From positions 266,258 through 330,257 of the forward strand of contig JAVSML010025160.1 of the NCBI GenBank assembly GCA_038503035.1: a stretch of DNA of 64,000 nt. The letters are read 5' to 3'. The stretch is from Crocodylus rhombifer. Lineage: Eukaryota; Chordata; Crocodylia; Crocodylidae. Below, one piece after another: positions 22,290-36,127 of this stretch. Within the stretch, counting starts at the first letter, position 1. Each line of letters starts with the position of its first letter. Position numbers and translations under genes: made by a program. Under the pieces are notes generated by a model. The model was not told the DNA's origin. It saw only the letters and a program-made list of their open reading frames with translations, and ran no database searches.

Positions 22290-22985
22290 TTCCCTGTGAC
22301 CAAGGTTCCCTCTAAGGTGTGTGTGTGTGTGCGGCCATGCACAACTAAAAGTGTGGCCGCGCACAGTCTTTTCAAGGCCGTGCACCAGGAGAGGCTGGGG
22401 CAGGAGCCTGGCACAGGCTCCCTGGCTCCAGGGAAGTGCTCCGCTTCCCTGTGTCAGGGCCGGGGAATGAAGCACTTCCCCGGAGCTGGCAGAGCCCATG
22501 CCAGCCCCCCACCCCAGCCTGCATCCCTGCCCTACCTCACCTCGGGGAGGAGCCACTGCCTGCCCCAGTGAGGCTCCGACGGCTCCAGGACACTGCCCTA
22601 CTCCCCTACCTTGCCTCGGGGTGCAAGGAGGCACATGGCATCAGGGCTGGGAAGCAGAGCAGTGTCCCAGAGCCAGCAGAGCCTCACTTGGGGCAAGCAG
22701 CAGCTCCTCCCCAAGCTGAGGCAAGGCAGGGATGGAGGCTGGTGCAGGCAGCTGGCGCGGGCTCCGCCAGCTCTGGGGAAGTGCTCCACTCCCCAACCCT
22801 GTTGCTGGGGAGCGGAGCACTTCCCAAGAGCCGGTGGAGCCCGCGCCAGGCTGCAGCCCCTGGCCCTAACCCCTGGCTCCCAACCACCGGCTCCAGCCTG
22901 CAGTCCCTGGCCCCCAGCCCTCGGCACCCAGCTCCAGCCTCTGGCCCCTGACTCCTGACCGTGACCCATAGTGTAATGGCTATAG
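22290..22985. repeat. GC-rich dispersed repeat with a (TG)n start
   Basis: GGTTCCCTCTAAGGTG begins a block with a short TG run at 22317-22331, then CGGCCATGCACAACTAA-type sequence and a GC-rich core. The core repeats GGGGAAGTGCTCC and GGAAGTGCTCCGCTTCCC words in both orientations, and the block ends near GTTGTGCATTAAAC. It resembles the non-autonomous, GC-cored elements elsewhere in the window. The open frames in it are compositional. Confidence 0.5.
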
Positions 22986-23404
22986 TGATTAGTTGTGCAT
23001 TAAACTGTAATTTTCCATGATGCTCTATTTTCAGTTTTAGCACTGTAGCATGTTTAGACCCTTTCTGCACCTTCCCTGCATAGTCTGCCTCGGTCTGATG
23101 CTCTCTACTAGGCCAAAGAGCACAGGTTTTAACAGGTAGCTGTTCTTCATCCAGCAGATCCGGCCAAATAGCTGGGGCTTTCCTGTTATTGCCACATCAA
23201 TGGCCATCTTTTGCACAGATCTTTTTTTCTCATTGTATCACTTCCAACATGGTCTCAAAAGCTGGCTACAATGAACTGTCTGTAGCATTAACTTCAAAGA
23301 CTGGCGTCTGTCAGGCATGGAAAGCCTCAGCCTGCCCTTATCTGCCTATCTCCCCACACCTGGAGCCTGAGCCTGTCCTTATCTGTTTCTCTCCTCACAC
23401 TTAT

Positions 23405-23470
23405 GTCAGCATCCTTCAAAGGATCTTACAGTACCCAAGACTGCCCCAGCACCTTGGTTGAGAATCACTG
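23405..23470 (+). mobile_element. hAT-type MITE right end
   Basis: This ends GGTTGAGAATCACTG and is followed by TTCTAGAA, a typical hAT target sequence. The preceding words (CCTTCAAAGGATCTTACAGT and the AGCACC block) match the right half of the family at 6422 and 55776. No left end with the same flank was found. Confidence 0.6.
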
Positions 23471-23479
23471 TTCTAGAAG

Positions 23480-24585
23480 ATCCAGTCTCTACCATGGAGA
23501 CCAGAATCAAGAACATGTACATCTTGAATAGCCTGATGTTTCTGCCTAGGAAGATTCATTTCTTTCAATAGAAGCATCAGGTTGCCCAGAGCAGCTTGTG
23601 CCAGCTGCATCTTCTTCTTGATCCCCTTTGAGCAATCATTATCCAATAGGATGAGGCTTTCCAGGGAGACAACCTACACTTGTGAGCATGTGACCCACCT
23701 TAATTCGGATTCCCTTACATGTTTTCAGAGTGGATGTAAGTAAGTAGGTATGAAGTAATTAGAACATAATGAGTAACGTGAATCTCTAGCACATCACCTC
23801 TAAACCTACCTCTGTATTATTCTGATTTTTGACATGTATCAGCTAGGTAATGCCCATGGCAATATTCATCTTTTCTATGAGTAGTTTTTGGCATTTTTAA
23901 CTTTGTAATGGCCATCTTGCAGGGAAGAGAGCAAAGCTGGTGGTCTCTTACCACCTGCTACCCCAGCCCCCAACAGGCTTCAGACTGTCTACCCGCACAC
24001 ACCTTCATAGCAGGTTGCATTCCACACATTTCACAGCTGCTGCCCCTCCCATACCCAAGATAGAAATATCTCTTGCATCATTTGAGCATGAATTTTCACT
24101 GACTTCACTTCTGGAGTCTAATAAGGGTCACCCCGCCCTCTTTTTCTACTCTTTTTCTCCACCTACCTCCCACACCACAATGGCCCCTTCTTCTAGTTGC
24201 ATTACATTTTCTTGCCATGAGCTGCTACTCAGGTGTTCCAGAGTAAACAGGGCAGAAACCCCACGTACCTATCAGAGGCTGATCCAAGTAAATGTTTGGT
24301 TAGAACTGGGCTTCCTTGCATTTGGAGATTGATCCCTATAAATGAAAAATATATGAAGCACAGAGTTTGACAAGGTATTTGAGCTGAGCAAAAGAGCTAA
24401 GCAGAGGAGAGATGAGCGGTGCAGCCTGAGCACCCAAGGGGCTGCACCATGGTAAGGGTGGAGAGAACCCTGACTGGGAGGCCTTTGCAAGACAGCCAGG
24501 TGAGCCTAGATCCTATGTTATAGCCAGGAGGCTTATTGTTGCGTTACAGCCGATTGGCTTATGGTTCTGTTTAGTTATTATTATA
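23480..24585. other. Intergenic sequence, nothing recognised
   Basis: This sequence lies between the hAT end and the G-rich block. Several short open frames are present without splice or domain support. No named repeat was recognised. Confidence 0.5.
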
Positions 24586-24589
24586 CCGG

Positions 24590-25460
24590 AGGACTGGGCG
24601 AGGCTGTAGGGGTGGAGGAGGCCTCATCAGGAGCTCCCCAGGGAGGTGGGGTGCTCCCAGCGCCAGAGAGGGGTGCTGTATTGCGGGGCATCTAGACCCC
24701 AGCCCCAGAAGGGGCAAACAGATTGAGGAGCCCAGGGAGGACATGTTTAGTGAGAGGAAGCCCAGTGTGGGCGTAGGTAGAAGCCTCAGGGGGGCAGGAC
24801 CCAGAGAAAGGGGTCAATGGGGCCAGGTAAGGCTAGGGCTGCCTGAGACCCAATTGGGAAGAGTCCCAGAGGGACTCCACAGTGGTGGGGACCCCGATGC
24901 CCGCGAGGGCACCGTAGCAGGGGTGTACTACCCCAGCCCTGACAAGGGGCAAAGTGCCGGCGAGGGCACTGTAGTTCGGGGTGCAATACCCCAGCCCTGA
25001 GAAGGGGCAATGAGGATTGTGGGGGCCAGGCATGGCTAGGGCCACCTGAGCCCCACTTGCAAGGAGCACCAGCAAGCAGCCCGAGGGGCTTGTGTTGGAC
25101 CCAAGCGAGGGGCACACAGGAAGAGAAGCCCAGGGTAGGGTGCTACTATAGAGGCGAGCCCGGAGAGGGCGAGTGCGCAGAGGGACAGGCCCCAGTGGGG
25201 CACCGTCTGTATGTGGAGAGGCCCCAGGAGGGGCGAGTATATTGTGCGGACCCCAGGGGGGGTCGGATATAGTTAGTACGCCCGAGAGAGCTAGCGGATA
25301 GAGGGGCGCTGGTTGTGTGACAAGCCCGGGGGCGCATATAGGAATCTGACCAGATAACGTCCAGTACAGCTGCGAGGCTTGGGGCGTGCTAAAGGGAAGG
25401 TCGGAGGCACGCATAGCCCATAAGGCTGGGGTGTGCCAGGTCAGTACATCCAGGATAGGG
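24590..25460. repeat. G:C-rich imperfect tandem array with recurrent small hairpins
   Basis: Two adjacent units with a 57-bp period start at 24904 and 24961 (CGAGGGCAC, then GGGGTG, then CCCCAGCCCTGA, then AGGGGC). More diverged units lie on both sides. At least seven short inverted repeats recur: GCCCCAGAAGGGGC (24702), GCCCTGACAAGGGGC (24936), GCCCTGAGAAGGGGC (24994), GCCCGGAGAGGGC (25158), GCCCCAGTGGGGC (25189), GCCCCAGGAGGGGC (25221) and GACCCCAGGGGGGGTC (25249). The minus-strand open frame of 193 codons here is compositional. Confidence 0.65.
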
Positions 25461-28400
25461 GACAGGATATACTTAGCACCGTGTCAAAGGGGACAGTAAG
25501 GCAGCCTCCATTATAAAACTATATAACACCAAGACGTGGCGGGCGAGAGAGAGGGTGCTGAATCGCCTGTTTGGCATGGTAGGGGGGGTGCTAGAGAGAT
25601 CACGGGCGCTCGTAGGTCCCTGCACCGTGACAGCTTCATTGTGTACTTGTGGCTTAAACCCTAATTCTAGATGGACTACCACAGGTCAGTCCCTCTTTTA
25701 CCCTCCCTCCTACACATACACAAGAGCCATCACCTCAATACATATGCAAATATATGCTCAGCAAAGCATCCTGTTCTGCTTCTCTCGTGTGTGTGGTGTG
25801 TGTGATGGGGTTGACGTGGCACTTTTTACAGATGGGGAGGCCTGTAAAATTAATGGAATGTTTTGGGGCTGTATTATGGGTGTTCAGAGAAAGAAAGAAC
25901 AAGAGGAAGGATTGCTGAGGTGGTGAGGGTTTATAGGAAGCAGATGCTGCAGTGGTTGAGGGAGAAAGAGAGAAAGCAGGATTCCCAAAGACAGGACATT
26001 CCTGTGTTGGCTTCAGCCTTCCTGGCCTCAGCCCATCCCTGTGTCTCTCTCATGCCACTACTGGCAGGAGTCAAAACCTGAAGTGCCTTTCAGGCACCCT
26101 TGCAGGGCCTCTTTACCATCCCTACAGCTACAACCTAGTCAGCCAGTCAAACTGAAACAGAAATGAAAGCAAACCACTTCAAACGAAAGCACTCAAACCC
26201 CCCTCTACATCACCACACTGCTGCAAAAAGCCACCTCCCCACTCACTGCCTCTGTCTTAGCCCCTGTGGATACCTGTCCTGGCCTGCAGCTTACAATCCC
26301 TGGCAGCCTGGGCTGACAGGAGCTGCTGTCATTACCGAGTTCAGAGCAACTCTGAGCCCTTTGCCTAAAAAACCTAGGTTTATATCCCCTAGGCCTATTC
26401 TAGACAGGTGTTTCCCTGACTGGCTGTACAAATGCTCTCAGCTCAATGGGCAGCTAATAGCAGTTTTCCTGGCTGCTCCGGTAAGAAGCGTTGCTTAGGT
26501 TAACAAAGTGTATGTACTCAAATATACATTGGATCACATACATATCATTACCTGGGACCCTCCTAAATATTATGTAGATTTTCTGATTTATGAATTAATT
26601 TAATTTTCTAAACCTGCTAATCATGCTAATTGTTGCAACAATAATTGAAAATACTCTTGGGGATATCTGGAACTAACGTTTGTCACAAAAGATAAAATAA
26701 ATACTCTTCCCTAGGGTAGAAAACCTGAGGAATAGCATGTTTGCATTTTAGAATTGAAAACCTTGGGCTAGATTCTGATAATTTTACTCAAATAATAAGT
26801 AACATACTGCGTAAAAAATCTTATGGACCTCATAGAGTAAGGTACCTTGTAAGCAACAGTGTCAAAATCTGGTCTTCTATGAGTGAACAAAAATGTGCAA
26901 GTGCCCAGAAAGTAATACTGCATTATGCAGCACCACTTCCATTTGTCAACGTCAGTGGATATTGTCAATGCTAAAAAATTTGCTAGAGGGTGAAGAGAAG
27001 GTTGAGAAAACATGAAAAAATAAACTATGTAATGTAGAATATCTGCTGTTTTAGATGATTCCTCCTACCTGTAGGTAAAAAATTAGAATGAACTGTGAAA
27101 CTTGCAGTTTGTACTGTATAGGCAAGCAAACAACTCATACCAGATCTCTCTATAGACTGACATCTAGTGGAGACAAGAGAATACTCTGCAGAACAAAACA
27201 TTACTTCAAAATTGCAAACTTTCATTCATTAATTTCAAATTTCTGAGACATAAAAGTGAATTTTTCACAAGCATTTTTATACAATCATGTAAAATAGTTA
27301 AATCAGCAACAAGTCCATTTACTCTGCCCCAAAATGAAATTCATGCCTAACAATAATGCAAACAGACCTTTATCCTAGTCTTCCTACACCCTAAAAGAAT
27401 TTGTAGAGGCATGATTGAAGCACAAGGACAACAGATTTGAATTATTCTGTATCAAAGACGTTGCATAAAAATAAACTAAAATCAAATAAAACATTAAAAA
27501 AAAGTAAAAAGAAAACAAGTGAAGAGGGCCATGGGGACACTTATAAATACAGTACCAGAACACTTTAGAAGTATTGCTTAAATGGCTTTATCAGTAATTA
27601 ACAAAAATACTGAAGTACCCTTGTGCACCAGCCAGCCAGCTGCATCAGCATCTACACGTGTACTGCGCAGCGGAGTAAAAAACTTGTAAATACAAGTACA
27701 GTCCTACTGTGAAGTTAATTCGTTTCCTGCAGCCTAATAGGGCTGCACATATATCCTCAAAAGGTTACTGGGGAGCTAATTAGTCTACTCTGCAGTAAAC
27801 ATCTTGGGCAGATGCACCGAATGAGATTATATTTGTGTCAAATCTTTTATTCTCTTAGAACTGGCAGGTACATTATTTAAAAAAAAACTAATCAAAGAAA
27901 GGAACAAATTTTACAATTAAAGTAAAAATAGCTTCTTTAGAAAACGTTTAGCTACTTTATGCTTTGGTGATTCTGTATTTATTGCTTTTTCATTTACTGT
28001 ATTTAGCAACAAGGAAATTATTATCAAAAACTGTTATCATCCTCAGAGACCAGAAAAAAAAAACTTTTTCAGTTGACTCGGCACAACATCCATCTAGTTA
28101 TACCTATGAAGGGAAGCATATGATTTTTCTAGTGGACTGTTACCAGAAGGAACCATTGAAATATCAGTGATATAAACTTACCATTTACAAAACAAAAAAT
28201 CGGCCACTTGACTTTATTTAACAACAGTTATGTGGAGATTAAACTGGACAGTTTCATCCTACATAGACTATGAGGCCAAAATTGCTATTTTGATTTATAC
28301 AAAATATCTGTGAAGTATCTCCTTTATTACACAATAATTAATTGTTAGCAAAATGTAGCTTCTACACAAATTGTTTTCTTGCATCAGCTTTTTGCTACTG

Positions 28401-31400
28401 CTGCGCATACGGAAAAGAAATCCACATTTGATGAGTGGATTTCCTTAATACCTGTCTTCTGCTAAACATTTTCTATCTCCTTTTTACAGAGGGCTGAGAA
28501 GTATAAGGGATTTGACTATAATTTTCCCAGTTTGTGCATGTATAAAAGAAAGGTTTAAAGGAGCCATGTTGAAATACTTCTATACTGTACAGGAGCCCAG
28601 AAGTCTCAGATGAATAAAACAAGAGTACTATTCCTGTGTACAGATGGTAGTGCTGCACAGTGTCATCCCTATAATGGAACATCATATAGTTTTGCAAGCC
28701 CTACCACATACCTGTCTGTTTACTTGCACACAATAAACCAAAAATCTCAAATACAGTTTCCGTTCTATCTGCCTGACAATATGACAGAAACACAAACAGC
28801 AATAAATAACACATCAAACCCTCTGTGAGAAATGGATGAATCCATTTTCTTAAAATACAGGAACAGTCACTGCCAATGTCCCCTAAATACAGACACTGAT
28901 TTACGCAATCAAGGACGGGTGAGACAATGGGGAAAGGCTGCTGACTACATGGTGAGCTAGAGGCAGCAAGAGGAATAGATGCACCAAGAGAGGGTACCAA
29001 AGCAGCTGGGTCTCTATTATAGTTACCGTATGTGAAAACAAACATTTAAAGTATGTGGATGGGACCATGATCCCATTGAAATTAATGGGATATTTGCTAT
29101 TGACATCACTAAGAAGTAATACCAAGCTTCCTGTATTCATATTAATCAAAATGCTGGCCAAATGGCCAGGTTTGTATAGTGAATGGATCTGAATAAAAGG
29201 TTTGTCACATATCTGGGGCTTCAGTCAGAGAAAAGATAAATGTTGGTGCAAGTCACAGGCTAGAAAATCAGTGGGAATGAGAATCCAGGATACAAGTTCC
29301 CTAACTAGGCAAAAAGGTGTGTTTCTAGAAGGTGAAACACCATATAGGAGAGTGTAAGAAGGCGGCTGCAAAAATGATTCTACTGTGTGCTACTGTTTTT
29401 TGCCACAGGTGTTCGAGCCCTATATCTTGCACACCTTTGTGAGTTGTTTTTCTCTATCCATTCACAGCACACTAAGTCAACTTAGTCTTATTTAGTGGGT
29501 TGCAGTTTATGCCACCTCATAGAGACAGCAGGCCTTAGCTATCTGAACACAGCTCTGTTTTTCATGGATCAATAGAGAAGTCAAACAGTGTCAAAACTGA
29601 ATTCTTAAAGCAGTGTTTCCTAACAATACTAAAGTGTACAATATGGCACTGTTAGACAGAGTTTGAGGATGGCGTGTGCCTTCATTCCTGAAGAAAGGAG
29701 TGCCTACTAAATCGGAATCTATTATAAATCACATTTTTAGTGAGAATGGCAAAGTTGCCTTAGGGAATCCAATTTGTCAGCTAAAATTCATTCTCATGAT
29801 AGAAAACTAGTTCGTTCATGCTGCATGAAGGCTAATTACTCATGGAAAGAATCTGTTCAGGGAAACTGTCAACATGACATAGTGTGGCATGATCGTTGTG
29901 GTTGGAGCTTCCAAGTGGAGGCAATAAGGGCATTTCTTCCTGCTTCTTGTGCCATGCTTTAGGCATGGATCAGATCTCTCTCCCTCTCTCTTTCATACAC
30001 ACGCAAGTGCATGTCATTTTACAACCTTGTAGGTGGTGTCACCTAAGGAGAACAAATGCTTTCCCAGACAGCATTGCACTTCTGTATTGTAACTGAAAGT
30101 AAAGGAGCACCAGTAGGGAATGTGGAAGATCCCATATACATGAAAGTCACGAACAAAATTTGCAAAGAAATGTCCCCCAAGTTCTTACACATTTATAAGA
30201 GTAAGCAATCCTAGACAGTGGCAAGCAGAAGAAACACCAGCTTAAAGGGAGTTTCCTCAGATTTATGTCTTATCAATCAGAGGTAAATTTGCGCCTATTT
30301 GGGCTATATCAGGACAATCAAAGTTGCTCTGACAAATTTCTAATTGCACGTTATAATTTATTTCTCAAAAGAAAGGAGTCAAATTACAGGCACAGCATTC
30401 ACAGAATCATATTCATCCCTTTTTATTGGAAAAGCATTTAAATGTAATTAGTGCCCCCAGTTCCTCTTCATACAAGGGAAGTTGTTGGAATTTAACTCAG
30501 ATGTTAAGTCTTACATTGTTGAAGGTGGGAGTATTGTCTGACCGAAGTTTGATTGCATTTGAGAAGATATGATCGCCCACAATTGGCATTCAAGTCAGGC
30601 AGGTGCAGTACCCAACACATCTCCAAGTGAAGTCATATATCACGATTCTATCTGGCCCTTTCCCAACATCTGGAATTGAGGGTGCTACTCAGTTCTTCAC
30701 AGGATCAGACTTTGAGGAAAGTCTCTAGGATTGAGTCAGTTCTATTGCAAAGGAAAAAAACAATGGTTTTGCTGAATAAAGCTTAAAATAAATAGGAAAG
30801 ACAGGAAAAGGTATCTATAACCTCATGCATATCTCTTCTTGTTTCACAGAAGCAGGTTAAAAACAAAATCTTACTTACACTGCTATTTGTTACTCAACAT
30901 TATGTTGCAGTTAGAAAGCATGAAACACCCTCTCCCTGCTCCAGCCCTGATTCAGAAAGGTACTAAAGCACCTTCCTTGCTCTACGAACACAAGCAGCCA
31001 TTCCAAGTCAATGGGACTATTCACATTCTTAAAATCAGGCGTGTTTGTAAGAACATTGATGAACTGAGCTTTCACTGTTCTATTTGTTTTATAAGTGCTG
31101 TCAATAATGAGCCCTTTCTCAAGGTGCGCAATATAGAAAAGAGACCATAATTGTCCAGAAGAGGAACTGTAAATGTTTACTTTTAAATAAAAGAACACTT
31201 TCAAAATATCCAATAAAGAGAAACAACAATATCTTAGTCACTCCAACTCATCTCAGAAAAAGTGGTATAAATTAATGATTTACTTTAGGTTTATATATCT
31301 GTTTGCTTTGGTATTCATAAAAATGCACTGTTACCTTGGGAACTTGAACATCACACAGAATTTAGCTTTTTCTTGATCTAAAGTACACCCTCTTAAAGCA

Positions 31401-32514
31401 ATGCATATCGTTTCTCATGAAAACACTTTTACTTTTTTCACTGCTTGCAAAGGACGAAATAATGAATTGGTTTGCCTTAAATGGGTCATTTGTCATCTTT
31501 TGTTCTCCCCCACGCCATCACTACTAATGATATCTAAAATTTAAACACCTATCAATGTCAAACTCAACCACTCAGTTCATTGTACACTGCTAACAATGCC
31601 CTTAGTCTTAACCAAAACACACCGGTTTTCTCTCATGTTTATCTGTCTTTAAATACCATTACTCTGTTTCTGACAAATTAAGTTCATATTCAATAAGTGG
31701 TTTCCTCCCCCTCCATAAAACCTGATTCTTCACTGTTTTGCACCTTTCACATTGATTTATACCAGTACAAAAAGATTTTACTCTGTTACAATGACATTTT
31801 ACACTAGCTTTGCACCCCACTAAGCTGAATCCATGGCTGGCCCTGTGTAGTGCCAGGTGGCATAAGGGAATAGTAATGCAATAGCGTGGTCTCTTTTTCA
31901 CTCCTGCCCTACCAAACACTTTGGCAGAAGAATCCCTCTGCAGGAAACATGGAACTGGTGGGAAACCAGACCTTTAAAATGGTTTTGCAACCAGCTGTTG
32001 TATCGTGCAGAGGTTCCTGTTATATGATGCTGAGCTGTGTAATATTCAGAGACTAATTGAAGCAGACATCTTTAGACACTTTGGCTCTGAATGATTTTTG
32101 AACACCACAGAGCCAGCTCTGTGCCCTTCCTCCCCTTGCAAGCAGCTCTGCAGAGATGGATTGGTGGGAGACAAGACACAGTTGGGTGGCAGATGTCTCA
32201 GAGACTCTTAAATGCTAGCAGGTTTGCACTACGGCAAAGGCCCAAGACAGTCACTGCAGCACAGGCATGAGTTGAAGCTGTGGTGAAAAATGAGCTGGTG
32301 GTTCCTAAATGGGAAAGCACAAACCAGTTCCCTCTTCTTCCTATCTGACATTTGGATACCTGGAGGTACTGAACACAAAAGTGAACGACAACACAAGGAC
32401 CAAGAGATTTGGGGCCTTCAGGAATTCAAGGTTCCAAAGAGGAGAAGGATCAATAGCTAGAGGCAGTTAGCTATGTCAGTCTGAAGTCAGGCCAAATGAA
32501 AGGCAGGGTTGCAT
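25461..32514. other. Intergenic sequence, largely unique-looking
   Basis: This is mostly AT-rich sequence. GGGCTAGATTCTGATA at 26764 resembles the terminal word of the element at 60421. The 27630-27800 interval carries CTACACGTGTACTGCG and CAGCGGAGTAAA words of a possible old MITE. No exon, RNA gene or long convincing frame was recognised. Confidence 0.5.
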
Positions 32515-32522
32515 TTTTACAG

Positions 32523-32777
32523 CAGAGATTCTCAACCAGGGTGCCATGAGATCCTTTGAAAAGGGTCCTTTAGGTGTGAAGAGGTAAGTCAGGTGTGAGG
32601 AAATAAGCAGGTAAGTGTAGCTCCAGGCTTGTCCCTGGCTGGCTGATCCCCTGACCGCTGTGCAAAGAAGTAAGCACTATAACATATACTGTACCTTGGT
32701 TTTTTTGTATTGAATGTCATTTAATTCACCGAAATTATGGAGGGGTGCCTCATGTTCCAAAAGGTTGAGAACTACTA
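32523..32777. mobile_element. hAT-type MITE (255 bp)
   Basis: The left end is CAGAGATTCTCAACC and the right end GGTTGAGAACTACTA. Flanks TTTTACAG and CCTTAGAG match at five of eight positions. The interior has AGGGTGCCATGAGATCC near the left and GGAGGGGTGCCTCATG near the right, typical of this family. Confidence 0.75.
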
Positions 32778-32785
32778 CCTTAGAG

Positions 32786-35700
32786 ACTGACTGACGGAAG
32801 AGACAGTTCATTCACAGCATCTGACAAAGTTTTTGTCTGTGAAGGCTCATACATCTCTGAACAAATTAGTCAAGGTGCCACCCTAACATACCTTCTGCCC
32901 GCTCTAGAAGTGGGAACAGTGCAGACTTGCTCACAGTTTCCTGTTGATAGCAAAACAGCAGAGAGACCGATCAAGGGATGTGGTTTTGTGCGACAGATTC
33001 CAGCTGTTGATTTTTGAATTAGGAAGGTTTATACAGATGTTGAAGAAAAAAACAAATAAACTCAGACTTAAAGCTCAGAATAGATAAAGCTCATTACTCA
33101 ATAACACTTGTTGCACAATCTTCGTCACCTCCTGACCTCTTGCTCACAAAGAGCTAAGCCCACAAGGACCAGCTACTTTGTCTCTCAAGCCAACTTTCTA
33201 AATAGCACCTTGATTCTAAAGTCACAGCCACACCTTTTATGATTGTTGGTGGGTCATCTTACCCCTTAAAAACAGCATTTCATTTGTTCCACTGAAGGCA
33301 GGAGTCTCACCAAGAGGAAAATAGCTTTTTTAAAGAACACTAGAATGAATGGCTAGAAATAGAGAAGCCAATGTCCTGGAAAGACTGAATAAATAAATGT
33401 ATTTAATATTTTCTTTGATTGATAAACTTCTATTATTCATTATTTCAGTCTTTGTTTAAAAAACAAACAAACATCTGGATCACATAAACCAGAATTTTAA
33501 AAATGCAAAATACCCTGTGTAAATGAATCAGGTTTGCACCTTACCCTGAATGTTAGCAGGCTCTGCCAGACAACAGGGTATGGTTGCATCTATGCATCCT
33601 TTTACCTATGCATGCATTTTAATAATTCTATCTATGCATGCGTTTTAATAATTTGTATAGAATATATATAGGCTCCTTCATTCTGGTATGGTCTATATAA
33701 ACCTCACTAACCGCCAAAGGGAGGAGTAATTTTGTTTTGGTTTGTTATTTTTTAACAAAAATAAAAATGCCATAAGAACATCATAAGGCTGTTCTACTTT
33801 TAATGTATCTATCTGTCCATTTAATTTTTCCATAATTTCTTCCTCAAAATTTTGAATTGTTTACAAAAACTTTCCATCAAAAAGTCTGTTTTTCAATCAG
33901 TGATAGGCCCTACTGAAATTTTCTGAATGTCAAGTTTTGGATGACAAAATTGTCAAAGCAGAAAGAGGTGTGCTTTTAAAAACCTTCCATTTCTGACCTG
34001 TTCCATCTTAAAAGTACATATTGGCTTGGTAGGTCATCCAGTCTGAGCTCACAAATGTGAACATAGCTTATAGATGTGAACGTTTGACTACTGTCAATCA
34101 CATAGCTTGAATAATGATTTGTGAAAATAAAGATTGAAATGGATTTATTCACAAAAAGTAAGAAATGCTAAATTCACTGGACAGTTGTTCATTGGAAACT
34201 GTTCACTTATCCCAAGAAGTAGTATGACCATTCTGGTCCTCAATGCAAAGGAAGAAGACCACTGTGTTCTGTGGCAGCTGCATCTTCTAAAATAAATTAT
34301 CACAATCATCTGCCAAGTAGAGTGACAAGTCACCTTTCCCACTGAAGCTACATGGGGACCCAGAAGGATCTGGAGTATGCATTTCTGGAAAAGGATATGA
34401 TTAGTCTTCTAAACAAATATTGTCCTCCCAATATTATTTGATTGCTTCATGAAAAATAGGAACATCGCTTTCATCAATTAGTCTGCCCTGTCTTGGTCAA
34501 CCATTAGAAAATATATCCACTGGTCCATCAGATTTGATAAAATACATCCATTTCTTCATACCATGTTAGCCTATAATTTCACTGGAGGACATGTAGTGCA
34601 TGCCACAACACTGCTATAACGTTGCATCCGGAGGGATTAAAAGATAGTTTAGCTTCTGTGGCCATTTGGTGTTTGGCTTTTCCACTGAGAACCACTAGCT
34701 AAAGTACTCATTAAGGGAATGGGTTTTGTGATTTGACCATTAGAAACTCCACTGAGACCACCACCAGTTTATTTTAGACATATCTACAAGCAGCTGCCAT
34801 TCATAATTTGTATAGTGGCAGTTCCTGGAGTTTCCTGCTTCATTATTTTAGGTACTGTATAAGATGGCCCTTACCTGGAAGAGCTTATGAAGAAACCAGC
34901 ATTACTTGATCATTCTCAACCTTAACATGATTTGAACTGACCCATCACTTGAACCTAAACAATCCATTAACCTAGAAAAGATTTGAGTCGATCCCTGAGC
35001 CATCATGCCCTGACCCCTTGCTTTCCCTACCCTATTTAAGATTAGTTTTACCATGATGTAGAGAAGAAAGTGCATTCAGCTCATTGGCTAACTGCAAGTG
35101 TACTCATACTTCCTCACACAGCACCGTAAAACCTTAGTACAAATTGTTAGTTAAATGAATACAGGTGGTCAATATTACAGTGGATTGTCATCTTATTACT
35201 AGCCCTATTCAATGTGATGCAGAAGTAGAGCTGCTTCTGGAGTGGTCACAGAACAGTAGTTCAGAACTACCCTTCCACCACCACCTTGCTCTAGGAAGTG
35301 TTTTTTTTCTAGCTGGCATTATTTTCGGTGGGGAGGTTTTCAGCTATTGTCCCATATCAGTGACAGACAGTTTTCCCCATGCATGTGCTTGGCTGTATTG
35401 GCTGATGAAGTGGTGGGACAAAGCCAGAATACTACTCATGCTTCACCAATACCCAACCTCTCCTCATTTATCTCAGCAGTCAGATCAGCAGTATCAAGGA
35501 GCCAATTCTTTGGCTAGCACTAAGCTCAGTGTTAAGTATTTATAAATGTGTGTATCTTCAGAAAAGGGTTTCCTGTAAGAAGGAAAATAGGGCTGAAAAT
35601 TGGAAAGTCAAACCTTAAAGTACAATTTACTTTACATCATCAGAGTTTGGGGGTAGGAAGAGGAGATGTGATTCTCTGGTTGTATTGGGCATATTCTCAA

Positions 35701-36127
35701 TTCAATTTAGCTAGAAGATATATGCTTGTGGTTCTTAACAAATTCCCTATTAGGCCCTGAGCCAATAAAAACACAAATTCTCTGTATATATGCAGCAGAA
35801 AAATGCATCCAGATTATTCCAGATTAGTGTTTTGCTGATAAGTAATAGACTTACACTGAGCTCTACCCTTAATAAGTAATATATTATTGAAAACATAACT
35901 TTTCTTAGCTATAGAATTTAAATTGTTGCGCAGAAATGAAAAATGTGCGGACCAAATTTTCAGACTTGGGTATTTAGGATTTTTCAAAGGACTTTATTGG
36001 GAATTAAGCTGCCTGATTTCCACTCATTTTCAAAGGGCCTTAAAGACCTTTTGGATGGGCCACTTTGAAAAGTCCGAGGCACCTGAAAAAACAAACAAAC
36101 AAAGCAAGCCATGCCATTTATTTATCA
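32786..36127. other. Intergenic sequence, nothing coding recognised
   Basis: This is AT-rich sequence. A two-copy direct repeat of about 28 bp (CTATGCATGC then TTTTAATAAT) lies near 33597-33660. No exon or RNA gene was seen. Confidence 0.5.

Noticed and set aside
24833..25414. Minus-strand frame of 193 codons
   Set aside because: It runs through the G:C hairpin array and has Pro/Gly/Leu-rich composition explained by the repeat.
35165..35545. Frame of 126 codons on the plus strand
   Set aside because: No family resemblance, no splice signals judged convincing, and unremarkable composition. Treated as a chance frame.
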